A DNA stretch of 64,000 nt from Apostichopus japonicus (lineage: Eukaryota > Echinodermata > Holothuroidea > Aspidochirotida > Stichopodidae), in contig NC_092582.1 of NCBI RefSeq assembly GCF_037975245.1, positions 23,527,577 through 23,591,576 of the forward strand. Reading direction: 5' to 3'. Positions 1 through 12,570 of this stretch are shown one piece after another. A program made the position numbers and the translations under genes. Under the pieces are notes generated by a model. The model was given only the letters and a program-made list of their open reading frames with translations, ran no database searches and was not told the origin of the DNA. The number at the start of each line of letters is the position of its first letter. The stretch's first letter is position 1.

Positions 1-1500
1 AGTACCTAAAGAAGACAGGATCCGTTAGTTGTTTCATTTGCAAGATGACTTCAATAACAAGCCCATGCTTCTCTCTATTTTTAAATGTATCGTTCATTTT
101 CCATCATGGATATATGGATTTGGACAAACCACCACAACGCCTTCCACCTCTATGGATCTCATTTGAATAATCCACCAAAATAAAGCCAGAGTACGATACC
201 CCACTGAAGAGAGTAGAAGATCACAAATGGCTGATCACTAAATGAGATGAGTTCTAGATTTACAGAGGAAATCAAGTAACTCATACTGGACATCATACGG
301 CTAGAGTGCTGTTGTTCGGAGGAGACAGGTAGAGGATGAATGGAATGGAAGGTCTTACCGTGAAGGACAAAGACTGCTGGAGGAGATAAACATCGCTTGG
401 TTCTCTCTCTGAGAGAAACATCATCCAGAATAGAAAGAGGCAGATAGAGCTCAAGACAAAGGCCATCAGCTGCTGCTTTCTGCGTCTCTGATGAGATGGA
501 AAAGAAATTTGAAGAAGCAAGACATCAAAATAAATGTTTTCAGAGTGGCTGGGTGAAGGTGTGACATACTAGTTACAATAATTATGTTAAAGAACATTAT
601 AAGCTGTCTAAAACTTGTGTCAATGATGCAGAAAAAAACAACAAAAAAAATCAGGTGACAGGGTTTCATGATCTCTGATCCTGGAAGTGGAAAAATTGTC
701 TCCAATTTTATGCAATGTTCTGTAAGAAAAGAGTCAGAATTTCAGAATTGACTGAAATCCTGCATAGCTTAATGCCAGGCAATAAGGGGAGAAAATAAGG
801 ATAACAAATGAGAAACCTTTAATTCTATTAAGGAGTAGCAACTTCTCCTCCTCTTCTTTATCCTTCCTTCCTACCTCCCCCCCCCCCCCCGCCCCCGCCC
901 ACCCCACAATGAAAAATGCCCTGAGGACTACTCAGGGTATAATACAAATTGATAGGAAACTGGGAAACTCCCGTCTTTTTACGGAGCACATTTTAACACG
1001 GTCACAGAACAGTGACGGACAAGTAGAACTCTGACCTAATTGTGTAGTACAATTATTGACAATAACTAATTATTGATCAATTGATGCCTATGAAAGCGTA
1101 TATATCGTGAAAGCAAATAAAATAAGTCAGTCAAGCATGGCAAGGCAATTATTATGTTAACATTTCTCCCTATCATTCAGACAATGACTGCTATGATATA
1201 AGTTAACAATTGATCTATCTTGGAATAACTATTTGATAAAATATAAAATAGGCAGCTTTATTTTATAGCCTACTGTATCTGGCTGCTTTAATATTGACTT
1301 ACAGGTTATACCTGACCAGCATAAAAATGATAGGGAACAAGGAAACCACAACAATTTTGTATATTAATATAATATTATTGACTTAATATAGAAAAATTGC
1401 CAGGTCTGACTATAACAAACTGCTTAATTGGGAGTAGCTAAAATTAATCAGACAGATCTCGTTAGTTCTAGACAAAGAGATTTTCAATAATAATATTCAA
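1..1500. other. No gene recognised
   Basis: AT-rich DNA with no supported gene. Short open frames of 75-79 codons on the minus strand near 293-705 lack recognisable protein features and are judged to be chance. A C-rich tract lies at about 877-905. No repeat family was recognised. Confidence 0.6.
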
Positions 1501-2480
1501 TACATGTGTACTACTGTACATGTACTGTATGTATACTACTGTACATATGAATGTATACTACTGTACATGTACATTGCTGTACATGTATGTATAGCTACCG
1601 TACATGTATACTGCTGACATATATGTATACTGCTGTACATACTATACTTTGTAAATGAATGTATACTACCGTACATGTATGTATACTACTGTACATGTAT
1701 ACTACTGTATATGAATGTATACTACCGTACATGTATTGTATACTACTGTACATGTATACTACTGTATATGAATGTATACTACTGTACATGTATGTATACT
1801 ACTGTACATGAAAGTATACTACTGTACATGTACATTGCTGTACATGTATGTATAGCTACCGTACATGTATACTGCTGACATATATGTATACTGCTGTACA
1901 TACTATACTTTGTAAATGAATGTATACTACCGTACATGTATGTATACTACTGTACATGTATACTACTGTATATGAATGTATACTACCGTACATGTATTGT
2001 ATACTACTGTACATGTATACTACTGTATATGAATGTATACTACTGTACATGTATGTATACTACTGTACATGAAAGTATACTACTGTACATGTACATTGCT
2101 GTACATGTATGTATAGCTACCGTACATGTATACTGCTGACATATATGTATACTGCTGTACATACTATACTTTGTAAATGAATGTATACTACCGTACATGT
2201 ATTGTATACTACTGTACATGTATACTACTGTATATGAATGTATACTACCGTACATGTATGTATACTACTGTACATGTATACTACTGTATATGAATGTATA
2301 CTACTGTACATGTATGTATACTACTGTACATGTATACTACTGTATATGAATGTATACTACTGTACATGTATGTATACTACTGTACATGTATACTACTGTA
2401 TATGAATGTATACTACCGTACATGTACAGTACTGTATGTATACTAACGTATATACTGCTGTACATGTACATACATGTATG
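1501..2480. repeat. Satellite with 261-bp higher-order unit
   Basis: The block is built of short variants of TGTATACTACTGTACATG, many containing the palindrome TGTACA. A 261-bp block repeats almost exactly (for example 1,675-1,878 and 1,936-2,139), giving a higher-order repeat with short sub-units. The right part loses the 261-bp order and keeps only the sub-repeat. Open frames of 60-74 codons on both strands here are a by-product of the periodicity. Confidence 0.93.
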
Positions 2481-2707
2481 TGTTATTATTATGTACATTC
2501 TGCTACTTGGTCAGAGAAGCACAATGCAAAATGGCAGCTTAAAAGGCATTCTACATACTACACTAGTTCATTAAATTTAAGAAATTTAAAATAAACTTCC
2601 CGTTTTAACAGTGAATGTTTCTCTGGACCTGTCACAAGTGATTTGCTGTCTTATTTGAATAACATACACGTTAGGTCAGGTGATGTGACTATGAACTTGT
2701 ATACTGT

Positions 2708-2885
2708 ATATAGCAACACATTACTGTACCTACTTCACTATACAGTAGTAACCTGAGAGAGGAGGTGTGCTTATACCATACAAACAGCAACACATTAATG
2801 TACCTACTGTAGTATAGTAACCTGACAGAGGAGGTAAGCTTATACTGTGTACAAACAGAAACACATTACTGTATCTACTGTACTC
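2708..2885. repeat. Three ~73-bp tandem copies
   Basis: Three diverged copies start at AACACATTACTGTACC (2,714), with close matches near 2,788 and 2,859. They carry a shared segment like GTAACCTGAGAGAGGAGGT and lie directly left of the 49-bp satellite. Confidence 0.75.
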
Positions 2886-2939
2886 GTACTTGTACTTTAC
2901 TTGTAGCACTATATCACTTGTAGGCCTACATACAGTACT

Positions 2940-3855
2940 GTTACAGACTCCACACACTAGATCACCCATAGGCCTACGTACAGTACAGCACTGTAATAGA
3001 CGCCACTACACTGACTAGATCACCTGTAGGCCTACGTACAGCACTGTAATAGACGCCACTACACTAGATCACCCGTAGGCCTACGTACAGTACAGCACTG
3101 TAACAGATGCCACTACACTAGATCACCCATAGGCCTACGTACAACACTGTAACAGACGCCACTACACTAGATCACCCGTAGGCCTACGTACAGCACTGTA
3201 ACAGATGCCACTACACTAGATCACCCATAGGCCTACGTATAACACTGTAACAGATGCCACTACACTAGATCACCCATAGAACTATGTAAAAGACTGTAAT
3301 AGATGCCACTACACTGACTAGATCACCTGTAGGCCTACGTACAGCACTGTAATAGACGCCACTACACAAGATCACCCATAGGCCTACATACAACACTGTA
3401 ATAGATGCCACTACACTGACTAGATCACCTGTAGGCCTACGTACAGCACTGTAATAGACGCCACTACACAAGATCACCACTTAGGCCTACGTACAGCGCT
3501 GTAACAGATGCCACTACACTAGATCACCTGTAGGCCTACGTACAGCACTGTAATAGACGCCACTACACAAGATCACCACATAGGCCTACGTACAGCACTG
3601 TAACAGACTCCACTACACTAGATTACCCTTAGGCCTATGTACAGCACTGTAACGGACACCACTACAATAGATCACCCTTAGGCCTACGTACAGCACTGTA
3701 ATAGACGCCACTACACAAGATCACCACTTAGGCCTTCGTACAGCGCTGTAACAGATGCCACTACACTAGATCACCTGTAGGCTTACTGTACGTACAGCAC
3801 TGTAACAGACGCCACTACACTAGATCACCTGTAGGCCTACGTGCAGCACTGTAAC
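2940..3855. repeat. 49-bp satellite, left block
   Basis: Repeats of about 49 bp share the segments CACTAGATCACC, TAGGCCTACGTACAGCAC and TGTAACAGACGCCACTA. Units differ by point changes and a few small indels. The block continues at 4,523 after a transposon insertion. Confidence 0.93.
3848..3855. repeat. 8-bp target duplication, left
   Basis: ACTGTAAC immediately precedes the element that starts CAACGAGG. The identical octamer follows the element at 4,523-4,530. Removing the element and one octamer restores an uninterrupted satellite unit. Confidence 0.88.
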
Positions 3856-4522
3856 CAACGAGGTAAATGAATCTGGAGGATTCATGTCAATTGGGTGCGC
3901 GCTTACCATGTATGGAGGGTCATGTGATGTGTTCCAGGGTGGTACTATACTGATATTTCTCTGTAGCAGTTCGAGAACAGTGTTAGTGACTTCGTGAAAG
4001 ATTGGTCGGTTCGGACATTGGAACTAACGGCATAAGAAGGTACTGGTACTTCAGGCCTACGAAATAGTGCTTTTATGCTAACGTTCAACCTTATTCTCTT
4101 GAATGAAGACAGGCTTTCTACATAATCTTACTTATTAATACAGCTCTAGGGGCAAGCTTTGTCTCATATGGCCTAACGTTATTACTACACGCTATAAGTG
4201 AATGTAGAAATGGGAAATGTGGGGAAATGTTTAGTGCAGTGCAACCACGGAATTCTCCATGTAACAGAGCCTAATGCTGCTCGACGGGAATATAGCTATC
4301 ACGTTAGGCTACAGGCACGGTTATTGCTAGGTAACAGGTGTCGTCTGCTGCTCTAAGCACGCAAACACATTTACGTACTAGTTGGGTGAAATCATCATGC
4401 GTAATAGGGAGAGTAGTATATTAGTACCACCCTGGAACACATCACATGACCCTCCATACATGGTACGCGCGTATGCGCGTATTTACTGTGTGATAGTTTC
4501 TCCAGATTCATTTACCTCGTTG
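3856..4522. mobile_element. hAT-type non-autonomous transposon in satellite
   Basis: This 667-bp insertion lies inside the 49-bp satellite. Its ends are inverted: the left begins CAACGAGGTAAATGAATC and the right ends with the reverse complement of the same sequence. Similarity between the ends continues inward about 95-105 bp with gaps, including CATGTATGGAGGGTCATGTG on both arms. The flanks are an 8-bp duplication, ACTGTAAC. The 8-bp duplication and the terminal CAACG (fits YARNG) are hAT hallmarks. No transposase frame is present, so it would depend on a transposase encoded elsewhere. A segment near 43,690-43,740 resembles part of its right arm. Confidence 0.88.
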
Positions 4523-5612
4523 ACTGTAACAGACGTACGCCACTACACTAGATCACCTGTAGGCCTACATACAGCACTGTGACAGACGCCACTACACTAG
4601 ATCACCTGTAGGCCTACGTACAGCACTGTAACAGACTCCACTACACTAGATCACCTATAGGCCTACGTACAGCACTGTAACAGACTCCACTACACTAGAT
4701 CACCCATAGGCCTACGTACAGCACTGTAACAGACGCCACTACACTAGATCACCTGTAGGCCTACATACAGCACTGTGACAGACGCCACTACACTAGATCA
4801 CCTGTAGGCCTACGTACAGCACTGTAACAGACTCCACTACACTAGATCACCCATAGGCCTACGTACAGCACTGTAACAGACTCCACTACACTAGATCACC
4901 CATAGGCCTACGTACAGCACTGTAACAGACGCCACTACACTAGATCACCCGTAGGCCTATGTACAGCACTGTAACGGACGCCACTACACTAGATCACCCG
5001 TAGGCCTACGTATAACACTGTAATAGACGCCACTACACTAGATCACCTGTAGGCCTACGTACAGCACTGTAACAGACACCACTACACTAGATCACCCATA
5101 GGCCTACGAACAGCACTGTAATAGATGCCACTACACTAGATTACCCTTAGGCCTACTTACAGCACTGTAACGGACACCACTAGACTTGATCACCCGTAGG
5201 CCTACGTACAGCACTTTAACAGACGCCACTACACTAGATCACCCATAGACCTACGTACAGCACTGTAACAGACACCACTACACTAGATCACCCATAGGCC
5301 TACGAACAGCACTGTAATAGACGCCACTACACTAGATCCCCGTAGGCCTACGAACAGCACTGCAATAGATGCCACTACACTAGATTACCCTTAGGCCTAC
5401 TTACAGAACTGTAACGGACACCACTAGACTAGATCACCCGTAGGCCTACGTACAGCACTTTAACAGACGCCACTACACTAGATTACCCGTAGGCCTACGT
5501 ACAGCACTTTAACAGACGCCACTACACTAGATTACCCTTAGGCCTACTTACAGCACTGTAACGGACACCACTACACTAGATCACCCGTAGGCCTACGTAC
5601 AGTGTAGTTATG
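4523..5612. repeat. 49-bp satellite, right block
   Basis: Continuation of the 49-bp satellite after the hAT insertion. The first unit begins with the duplicated ACTGTAAC. Variants with TTAGGCCTACTTACAG appear toward the right, and the array ends near 5,612 in unrelated sequence. Confidence 0.93.
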
Positions 5613-6206
5613 TGTATTAGTTTACTTGGTCTTGATTCTTCAAAGGCAATGGCTTAGCTTGAAAGCACTATCATTTTTATCAGTTGAAAGGTGTTTCCAT
5701 TTTTATTTTAATCCACAATCTGAACCATTATTAATGTTTATTGTACATGCAAACTACAGTACATACAACATGTCCAGTTCAGAACTCATGTTTTCGTGAA
5801 AAGCATATCATGTGTCATTTTTGCCAAAGAAAAATTCAAGACATATTGCATGTGATAAAATTACTCTTGACTTGAAATCCACTTTTCATTTCACTTTTTC
5901 AAATTCTGCAAAAATACAAAACAAAAAAGAAACAGCCAACAATGCATTTCACAAAAAGTTGAGATGTTGTGATGTTTAAGTGGCGCAACATCCTGAAAAA
6001 GTCAAGTCAAGAGAGGTCAAAGTTTGGAAACCTTGAAAGCATTCAACTGAACCACATCTTTGATGAATGGCTTTCTGTGTCAGGATTTGACCTTTCTTCT
6101 AATTAAGTCACTGAGCCAGTTTTCTAGTAATAATTGTTATCTGTTATCAACTTTCAGAAGGGTAATACCCTTTGCAATGGTCTAATTATTTGGAACTCTT
6201 TTCTGA
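5613..6206. other. No gene recognised
   Basis: AT-rich spacer between the 49-bp satellite and the 3-kb inverted-repeat element. I see no gene, RNA or repeat structure. Confidence 0.55.
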
Positions 6207-6210
6207 TGTT

Positions 6211-9173
6211 GGGCAATTCCGTAAAGTCGGACGTACATTTCGGACAGTTTGTTGATCCATATCTCAATGGCTATATATAGGAGATAACTTTTCATTTGGG
6301 TTTTATGGAACATCTACCTTGTACTATTCTTGTATGGAGTTTCATTCCTTGTCCATCTAAATAAACTACAAAAATACTCAAAAAACCTCCCTGTGACGGA
6401 CGTACCCAGAGAAAGTGACTTTTTCAGATCGTAATTTTCTTTTGAAAATTTCTGTGAATTGGGATGGGATACAATTTAAAATTACTATACATGTTATGAA
6501 GAAGACTCTTAACTACACATATCAGTAAACAAGCAGTTGAAACCTATATCACTTCCCTGCAATATATTCAAAAATTCCTCTGTGACGGACGTACAATTTT
6601 TTGTGACGGACGTACACGTGTGAAATTATATAGTAAATGTACGTCCGTCACAAACAAAAGTGCTACTTGGTATCCCTAAAATTTTAATTTGTGACAGAGC
6701 TTCACCCAGAGTTTCCATTGTTGACAGATGTATACAATAATGCAGCTCATTTACTTGTGGCTAATGGAACAACTTAGGTAAAAGTAATAGTGAAAAGAAG
6801 GTTTACCCTCTCAAAAAATTTCTATTCTATTGGAAATCTATATTTCACTTTAAGTTTTATGCAAATCATCAATGGTAAGCTCATTTAAAATTTTGTGTGC
6901 ATCATTTCAAACAATACAGATGTTAGACCCATAGGGAGTTGAAGTTCTTTAGTGGGTCAGAATGATGGGTCTTTATTATTGGTATGAGCACCAAACCATT
7001 TTTCTTTCACTTTTCTTCACACCCTGTTTATTTACTTGAAAATTTTTTTTTTATTAAAATACATACATGCTACAAGCATCTGTATGGATGACTTAACAGT
7101 ACATTTCAGCAAACAAGAAATTCAGATGTGTGATACATTGTGTTGTATTGCTTCAGGAGTTCTTAGGCTGTGTTCACATTGGATCCCCTGTTCTTAGTCC
7201 TGTGTTGACAATTTAACCGCAAATATGTTTCCAAAATCTCCTATTTTAGTGTTCACACTTGAACTCATGCTCCAGCTCTGATTTCCCACTCTGAGTCAAT
7301 GAAGAGGAAGTTACAATATTTGTATGGTGACTCTCACAAAAGTGCAAATGCACAAAGCGTATGGCAAATTTCTAATAAAGATGAGTGTCACTAACTTCTG
7401 CATGCAATGTATATAGATTCAAGATTGAGGTGAAAGTGGGAGAAAGAAGTCAGTGTTATAACACTGTTATAACAAGTGAAGTCAGTGTTATAACCAGGGT
7501 GTGCATACTACAAATAGCTATTCAGCAGTACTGCTGAATAGCTATGAGAGCATTAACTGGCAATAGTTCTTAAATATCTCATGTCAAGATACAGAGATAC
7601 AGCGGCACACCCTTGGTTAGTATAGCAACTATGAAACATGTATAAAGGTAATACACACAAACACTGTGAAGTTAAGGAAAAACCATCTGGTAACTCTGTC
7701 CACCAACATAAAACTATGAGCACATGTGATTCAAAATTAACTTTTCTTCCACATAATGATACCTGAAACCCAACACAAAAGGTAATGAACCTAAAGCAAA
7801 TGTAGAACAAATTACATCAAAACAATAACATGCATACTACAGCGGTAACAAAATACTAACAATTGCAATAACAGTTCTTGATGACTCTCAGACAATCTTC
7901 CTTCTAAAACTGATTTATTATTTACTAAAAACTAGTTGAACACAGTGTAAAATATACAGTGTGTTGGATATTGAAAGGAAACCTTATGGTCAGAGGGAAG
8001 AATAAATGGCAGAACTACAAGAAACAATGTTGTACACAAACAAATAGTTTGTAGCTAATAGTTCCATATATGTCCATGGTTAGTTTGCCTAATAGTGAGT
8101 TGAACAGACATGGTGTTATGTAGTTTGTTTGCCTTGATCTCCGGTCACTTTGGTCCCGAGTCTTCACACTCTGGAACTGATACCCCCCAGAACAGGGGAC
8201 CAACATGTCGCGGTCTGACCCTGAGAAGGATAGTATTTACATTAGGATGTTGATCTCGAGCAGGGGATATGATTCGGTCGGATCCCCTCTGTGTGTTTTC
8301 TAATTTGAACAAGGCTTTCACATGAAAGTGTTATATCAATGTAGACAATAGCATACTGAACATGTGGTTCAATACCATGCCATTTCTTTGATATTTTGCC
8401 AAGTGCTAATTCCAATATATGCTAGTTGACACTGAAGTATGCAATGTTTGCATACCACTGCATTTATGCTAATGAAGCAACCACAAAACTACCTAATATC
8501 TGTGTTAATGACTAAATGGGTTTGATTATTAAATTCAGAGGTACTGTAGTGATAAAAATGTTAAAATACATTGTTTATCTAAACAAAAATAATGTGACGG
8601 ACGTATGCGTGACGGACGTACGTGACGGACGTACGAAAATACGTACGTCTGTCACAGCATTTTCTGAAAAAATAAAATCCTAGGGATTAAAGGCACATTA
8701 TGTAGTTATTGAGTGTTCAAAATGTGCATTGAATTGTAGATGTCTTGAAATCTGGGTACCTCCTTCTGTATGAAATTTAAAAAAATGTGATTTTTCTGTG
8801 ACGGACGTACACATGACAATTTACATTTGTACAAAAAGTTATTCTCAGAAAACTGAAAATCCCTGCAACTTTATCTGTTTGTCAACTGAATCTATATATT
8901 ATATCACTTCAGCAAATCCAAGAATATTTATTCCTCTGAAGATACACAGGCAAAAATAGGCATTTTGTTTTTGGGTAATTTTTGTGAAGCAAATTTGAGA
9001 TTTTTTCGGTTGACTAATACACACCTTAATCTGCCTGAAAACAATGTGTTCTGTGAAAATTTGCTAAATATTATGAAACTTCAGAGTTTTAGCTTTCATC
9101 TGATACCCTATATGTAATGATTCAACGTTTTTTAAGTTTTGGTGAAAAGGTTTACTAGTTTACGGAACTGCCC
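6211..9173. mobile_element. 3-kb transposon-like element with GTGACGGACGTAC clusters
   Basis: The left end (GGGCAATTCCGTAAA) and right end (reverse complement GGGCAGTTCCGTAAA) form 15-bp inverted repeats with one mismatch. TGTT lies outside both ends (6,207-6,210 and 9,174-9,177), a possible 4-bp target duplication. Inside each end sit copies of GTGACGGACGTAC in both orientations: 6,393, 6,582, 6,603 and 6,639 (minus) on the left; 8,594, 8,609, 8,622, 8,643 (minus) and 8,798 on the right. Such subterminal motif clusters are typical of transposase binding sites. No transposase frame was found, so this is probably non-autonomous; superfamily unassigned. Confidence 0.62.
7514..7545. repeat. 32-bp perfect palindrome
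   Basis: Two 16-base halves, ATAGCTATTCAGCAGT and its exact reverse complement, adjoin with no spacer. It lies inside the 6,211-9,173 element, next to GTGTTATAAC repeats at about 7,450-7,500. No flanking duplication is seen. Confidence 0.9.
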
Positions 9174-9177
9174 TGTT

Positions 9178-10015
9178 CTGGTACTTGATCTCAAGGCACA
9201 TTTTCATCAGATATCAAACTGGTATATTATAAACTCTAAGGCAAGGAATCACTAAGCCTACTGGCTTTCTAATAACTCCTTTTGTATGTATACTTTTGCA
9301 ATTTGGCTAAAGTTTGTGTTTATTTTGCTAGATGCCATGTAGACTACATAAGTCATTCCTCTGCATAGTATTAATTGCTGGAACACATACAGAGTTTCTA
9401 CCAAACACAAGCTTTGAAGCTTTTGCATAATACTTTGTGGTATTCTATATGAGAAATGAAAGGGAGGGGGGGGGGGGTGAGGGGGGAGGGGGCATGACTT
9501 CAAAATTGCAGTAAAGTTGAGTACACCAAATTTATAACTGCACACTACTATAATAAGCCCCCCTCTTTAATATTGACAATTCAGAGCTGGTTTGAAGATA
9601 TTGTGCAGTAATTTCTGGCTAAATGAGATGCAAATGGCATATTCAAGCAGAATCTTAAACCTGTAACCAATTAAGTCTGGTGAAAGCATGGGTGTAAACC
9701 AAGCTTGTGAGAGCAACAAAATATTACCCTGACATGTTGTAAACATCAGAAATGATGAATTAGGTTCTTAGAAATACAAATCATTCTCAATATCAGAACA
9801 ACATCAATTAAGATCTGACCAATTATGCACTTTTCTGTATATCATGTCCTTGCACAATATGTCATGCTGAAACCAAAAGCTTATTACCGACCACATCCCT
9901 TAACTAAGATGAAAGGTTTTCAGGGATTTAATTCTGCTCACCTTAGTCAAACATTAATAACTTGAAGTGAATGAGTCTCAAAATTATACAGCTACAGTAC
10001 TTTTCCCCTTGCTGA
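9178..10015. other. No gene recognised; G-rich tract
   Basis: AT-rich DNA with a G-rich tract at about 9,462-9,491. The 95-codon minus frame over 9,258-9,545 crosses that tract and has no recognisable domain. Confidence 0.5.
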
Positions 10016-10565
10016 TCGCAAATGACCTTTGACCCATTTTACTGAGCTCTTGTACTCATGATAATGAAGTCACATGCCAATATGACATCTGATGAAACTG
10101 CCTTTCTTATATGATGTCATGTTCAAAGCTTCCAGAGTGTAACCTCTGCTGAACCCAAATGACCTATACCCTCCAACAAAAACAATAGGGTTCTTGTACT
10201 CATTATAGAGAAGCCATAGCACATGAATACATACGAACTACTGCGGTCTTCTATCTGGAAATATCATATGTACATATTTTGACACATGGTGACCTTAAAT
10301 GAACTCTGACCTACATCAAATTGTCTACAAATTATACAACACACAAGGCTAACACCCAATGCATATGAGTTCCTTTCATATTCTGGTTCTGGAGATAACA
10401 CTTTTGATATATTCACATTTTGACCACTGCTGACCCAATGACCTCCACCATAATCAATTAGGTTTACTAAACTATTTAAAGGAAATCCACATGCCAAATA
10501 TGAGAAAGTTCGCATATGTGACCTTCCTTGAGATATCATGTTTACAAGATTTTCACACTTTTGAT
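10016..10565. repeat. Diverged repeat with TGACC motifs
   Basis: Several diverged units carry TGACCCAAATGACC-like segments, AGGGTTCTTGTACTC-like segments and ATATCATGTTTACAAG-like segments, spaced roughly 120-150 bp. Position 10,023-10,035 reads TGACCTTTGACCC, a direct repeat of nuclear-receptor half-sites with 1-bp spacing. A related copy lies at 17,840-18,200. The family is not identified. Confidence 0.55.
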
Positions 10566-12570
10566 CCCTCTGTAAATAATATTAAACTAATATTATGAGA
10601 AATCAGTAAACCATCAGATTTGCATGCAATTTCTGTTTGTTGTAATTAGATAAAATTACGACAACAATGGGCATCCCAATAATCTGATATCCCATACACT
10701 AAAAAAAAAAAAAAAATTTATGATGACAGTTGTTACTTGCTTTTAAGTGCGAACAGTTATAAATATAAGTGCTGCTGTCAAATTGGAAGTTTCCTCAGTA
10801 GCTATTCGGTTCACAACAAATTTTACTGATAAAAACAATACTACATTGGTGTTTTATTTGGGGATGGGGATTGGGGGTAGGGTTGGGGGAATGAGGGTTG
10901 CAGAACAAAATCCTAACTGATAACATTTCAATAGCTAGAGAATTCAATTAAACTACTGTATGGATATACTGTAATTGTAACATTAGTTTTGTATTTTTTG
11001 TGATCAGTGTCAGTCATGGATTTAGTCAATATTCTCTGATGTGATGGTTTATGAATTAATTTGAGGTTTGTGATATGGCATAAGTCTCTCATAATAGGGG
11101 TACATGATTTAAATAAACATATTTGGTATACCCTATAATAGTTTCTTAGGACTTAAATATCATCTATATATGTGTATGAAGTATATATAGTGGAAAGCAG
11201 GAACATTTTATTCGGTGAGGGGAAAGGATGAGAATACAAGGCCCATCACAACTTTCTTTTCTAGTTTTCTTGCTACAAATATTCCTCAAATTAACTCTCC
11301 CATTTTGCTATATTTTAGAATATTTTTTAAATATTTTGAAATAGAATTTGTGTCAAATTGGGAGCATAGCGGGGGGGGGGGGGGGGGGGGGTTGGGAGGA
11401 GATCAATACATTTATTATTCGTTTTGATTTAACTTGATATACATTCACTGATTCACATAATTGTAGAGAATCTCCTGAACTTCATGCTAACTTCCCAAAT
11501 TGTGTGACCCCCCAATAGACATACAGTACCATGCAGTATATATGTGTATCAACATATAAAGCAAAGCCAGTTTTTTTACCATTTTGGCATCCCATGAAAG
11601 CAAAGAACACTCTATTATTCATGTTTGTGTTCTTTTTAACAAAACTAGAAAACCCAATATTGACTAAATCTGTTTTTTTTTTTTTAATACTGATAGCAAT
11701 GCCTGATGTACATCATGCAACATAGTACTGATCCAAAAAATAGTTACCATTTTGGAAAGGTGTGGTGGAGTGGCACTCTAGTCTTGCAGGATGGCAGCAT
11801 ACTGGAGCTAGTCTCATCTCACGCAGAATGGACGAAACCCACAACGCGACAGTATCATGAAAACATCACACCTTGGAATTCATCACCGAGGCAAACACAT
11901 CTGCAGAGTGTTGAAGAAGTCAAAAGTCATTTCATATAAGACTGATCTTAAAATAATAATGGACAAGTTTTGGAATATCACAGGAAACTAATTAATTACT
12001 TGGTAGAATTCATTAGTGACAAGTAACAGATACTGGATATTTGATTGTTCAAGTGCTAATTCTGAACAAGCAGATTGTCAACTTGAATTGAAACTTGGAA
12101 GTGCATGCATTTAATCAATTTTAACTGTTTATATGTGGTTTGGGAAGGAGGCTTTGATCTTTTGCCTAGCAGGTGGCAGATTAAAACTGGCAGAAGTTCT
12201 CAGTTTGCAATAGAATAATGCTGGAACAATATTGTTAAACCACACACGGACCGACTGACTGACTGCCAAAGATTGTCTTGACCTGGCATATAGCATTGGA
12301 TACTCGCCAACAGTTACATAGTAGGACTTCCCAACCGAAGCCCTTACACAGAACAACTGTATCCTGTTAATTAATTGTTGACGTCACATGCAAAGTGATT
12401 ACTCTGCGATCGTTAATCTTCGCTGCAATCTGGGAAGTTTAAAGAGGAAAACTTGCATAACCCTCGAAAACTGCTACTTTAGGGGATAGGTTACATGTTG
12501 ACATTCCCCGACTGAAGGACTTAAAAACTGGTTTTGAGATTCCTCAGTCTGAAGCAGATGTACAAACTGG
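10566..12570. other. No gene recognised; homopolymer tracts
   Basis: AT-rich DNA with an A tract near 10,700, a G tract at 11,371-11,390 and a T tract near 11,670. The short open frames at 11,215-11,939 and 12,129-12,356 have no recognisable features. Confidence 0.5.
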
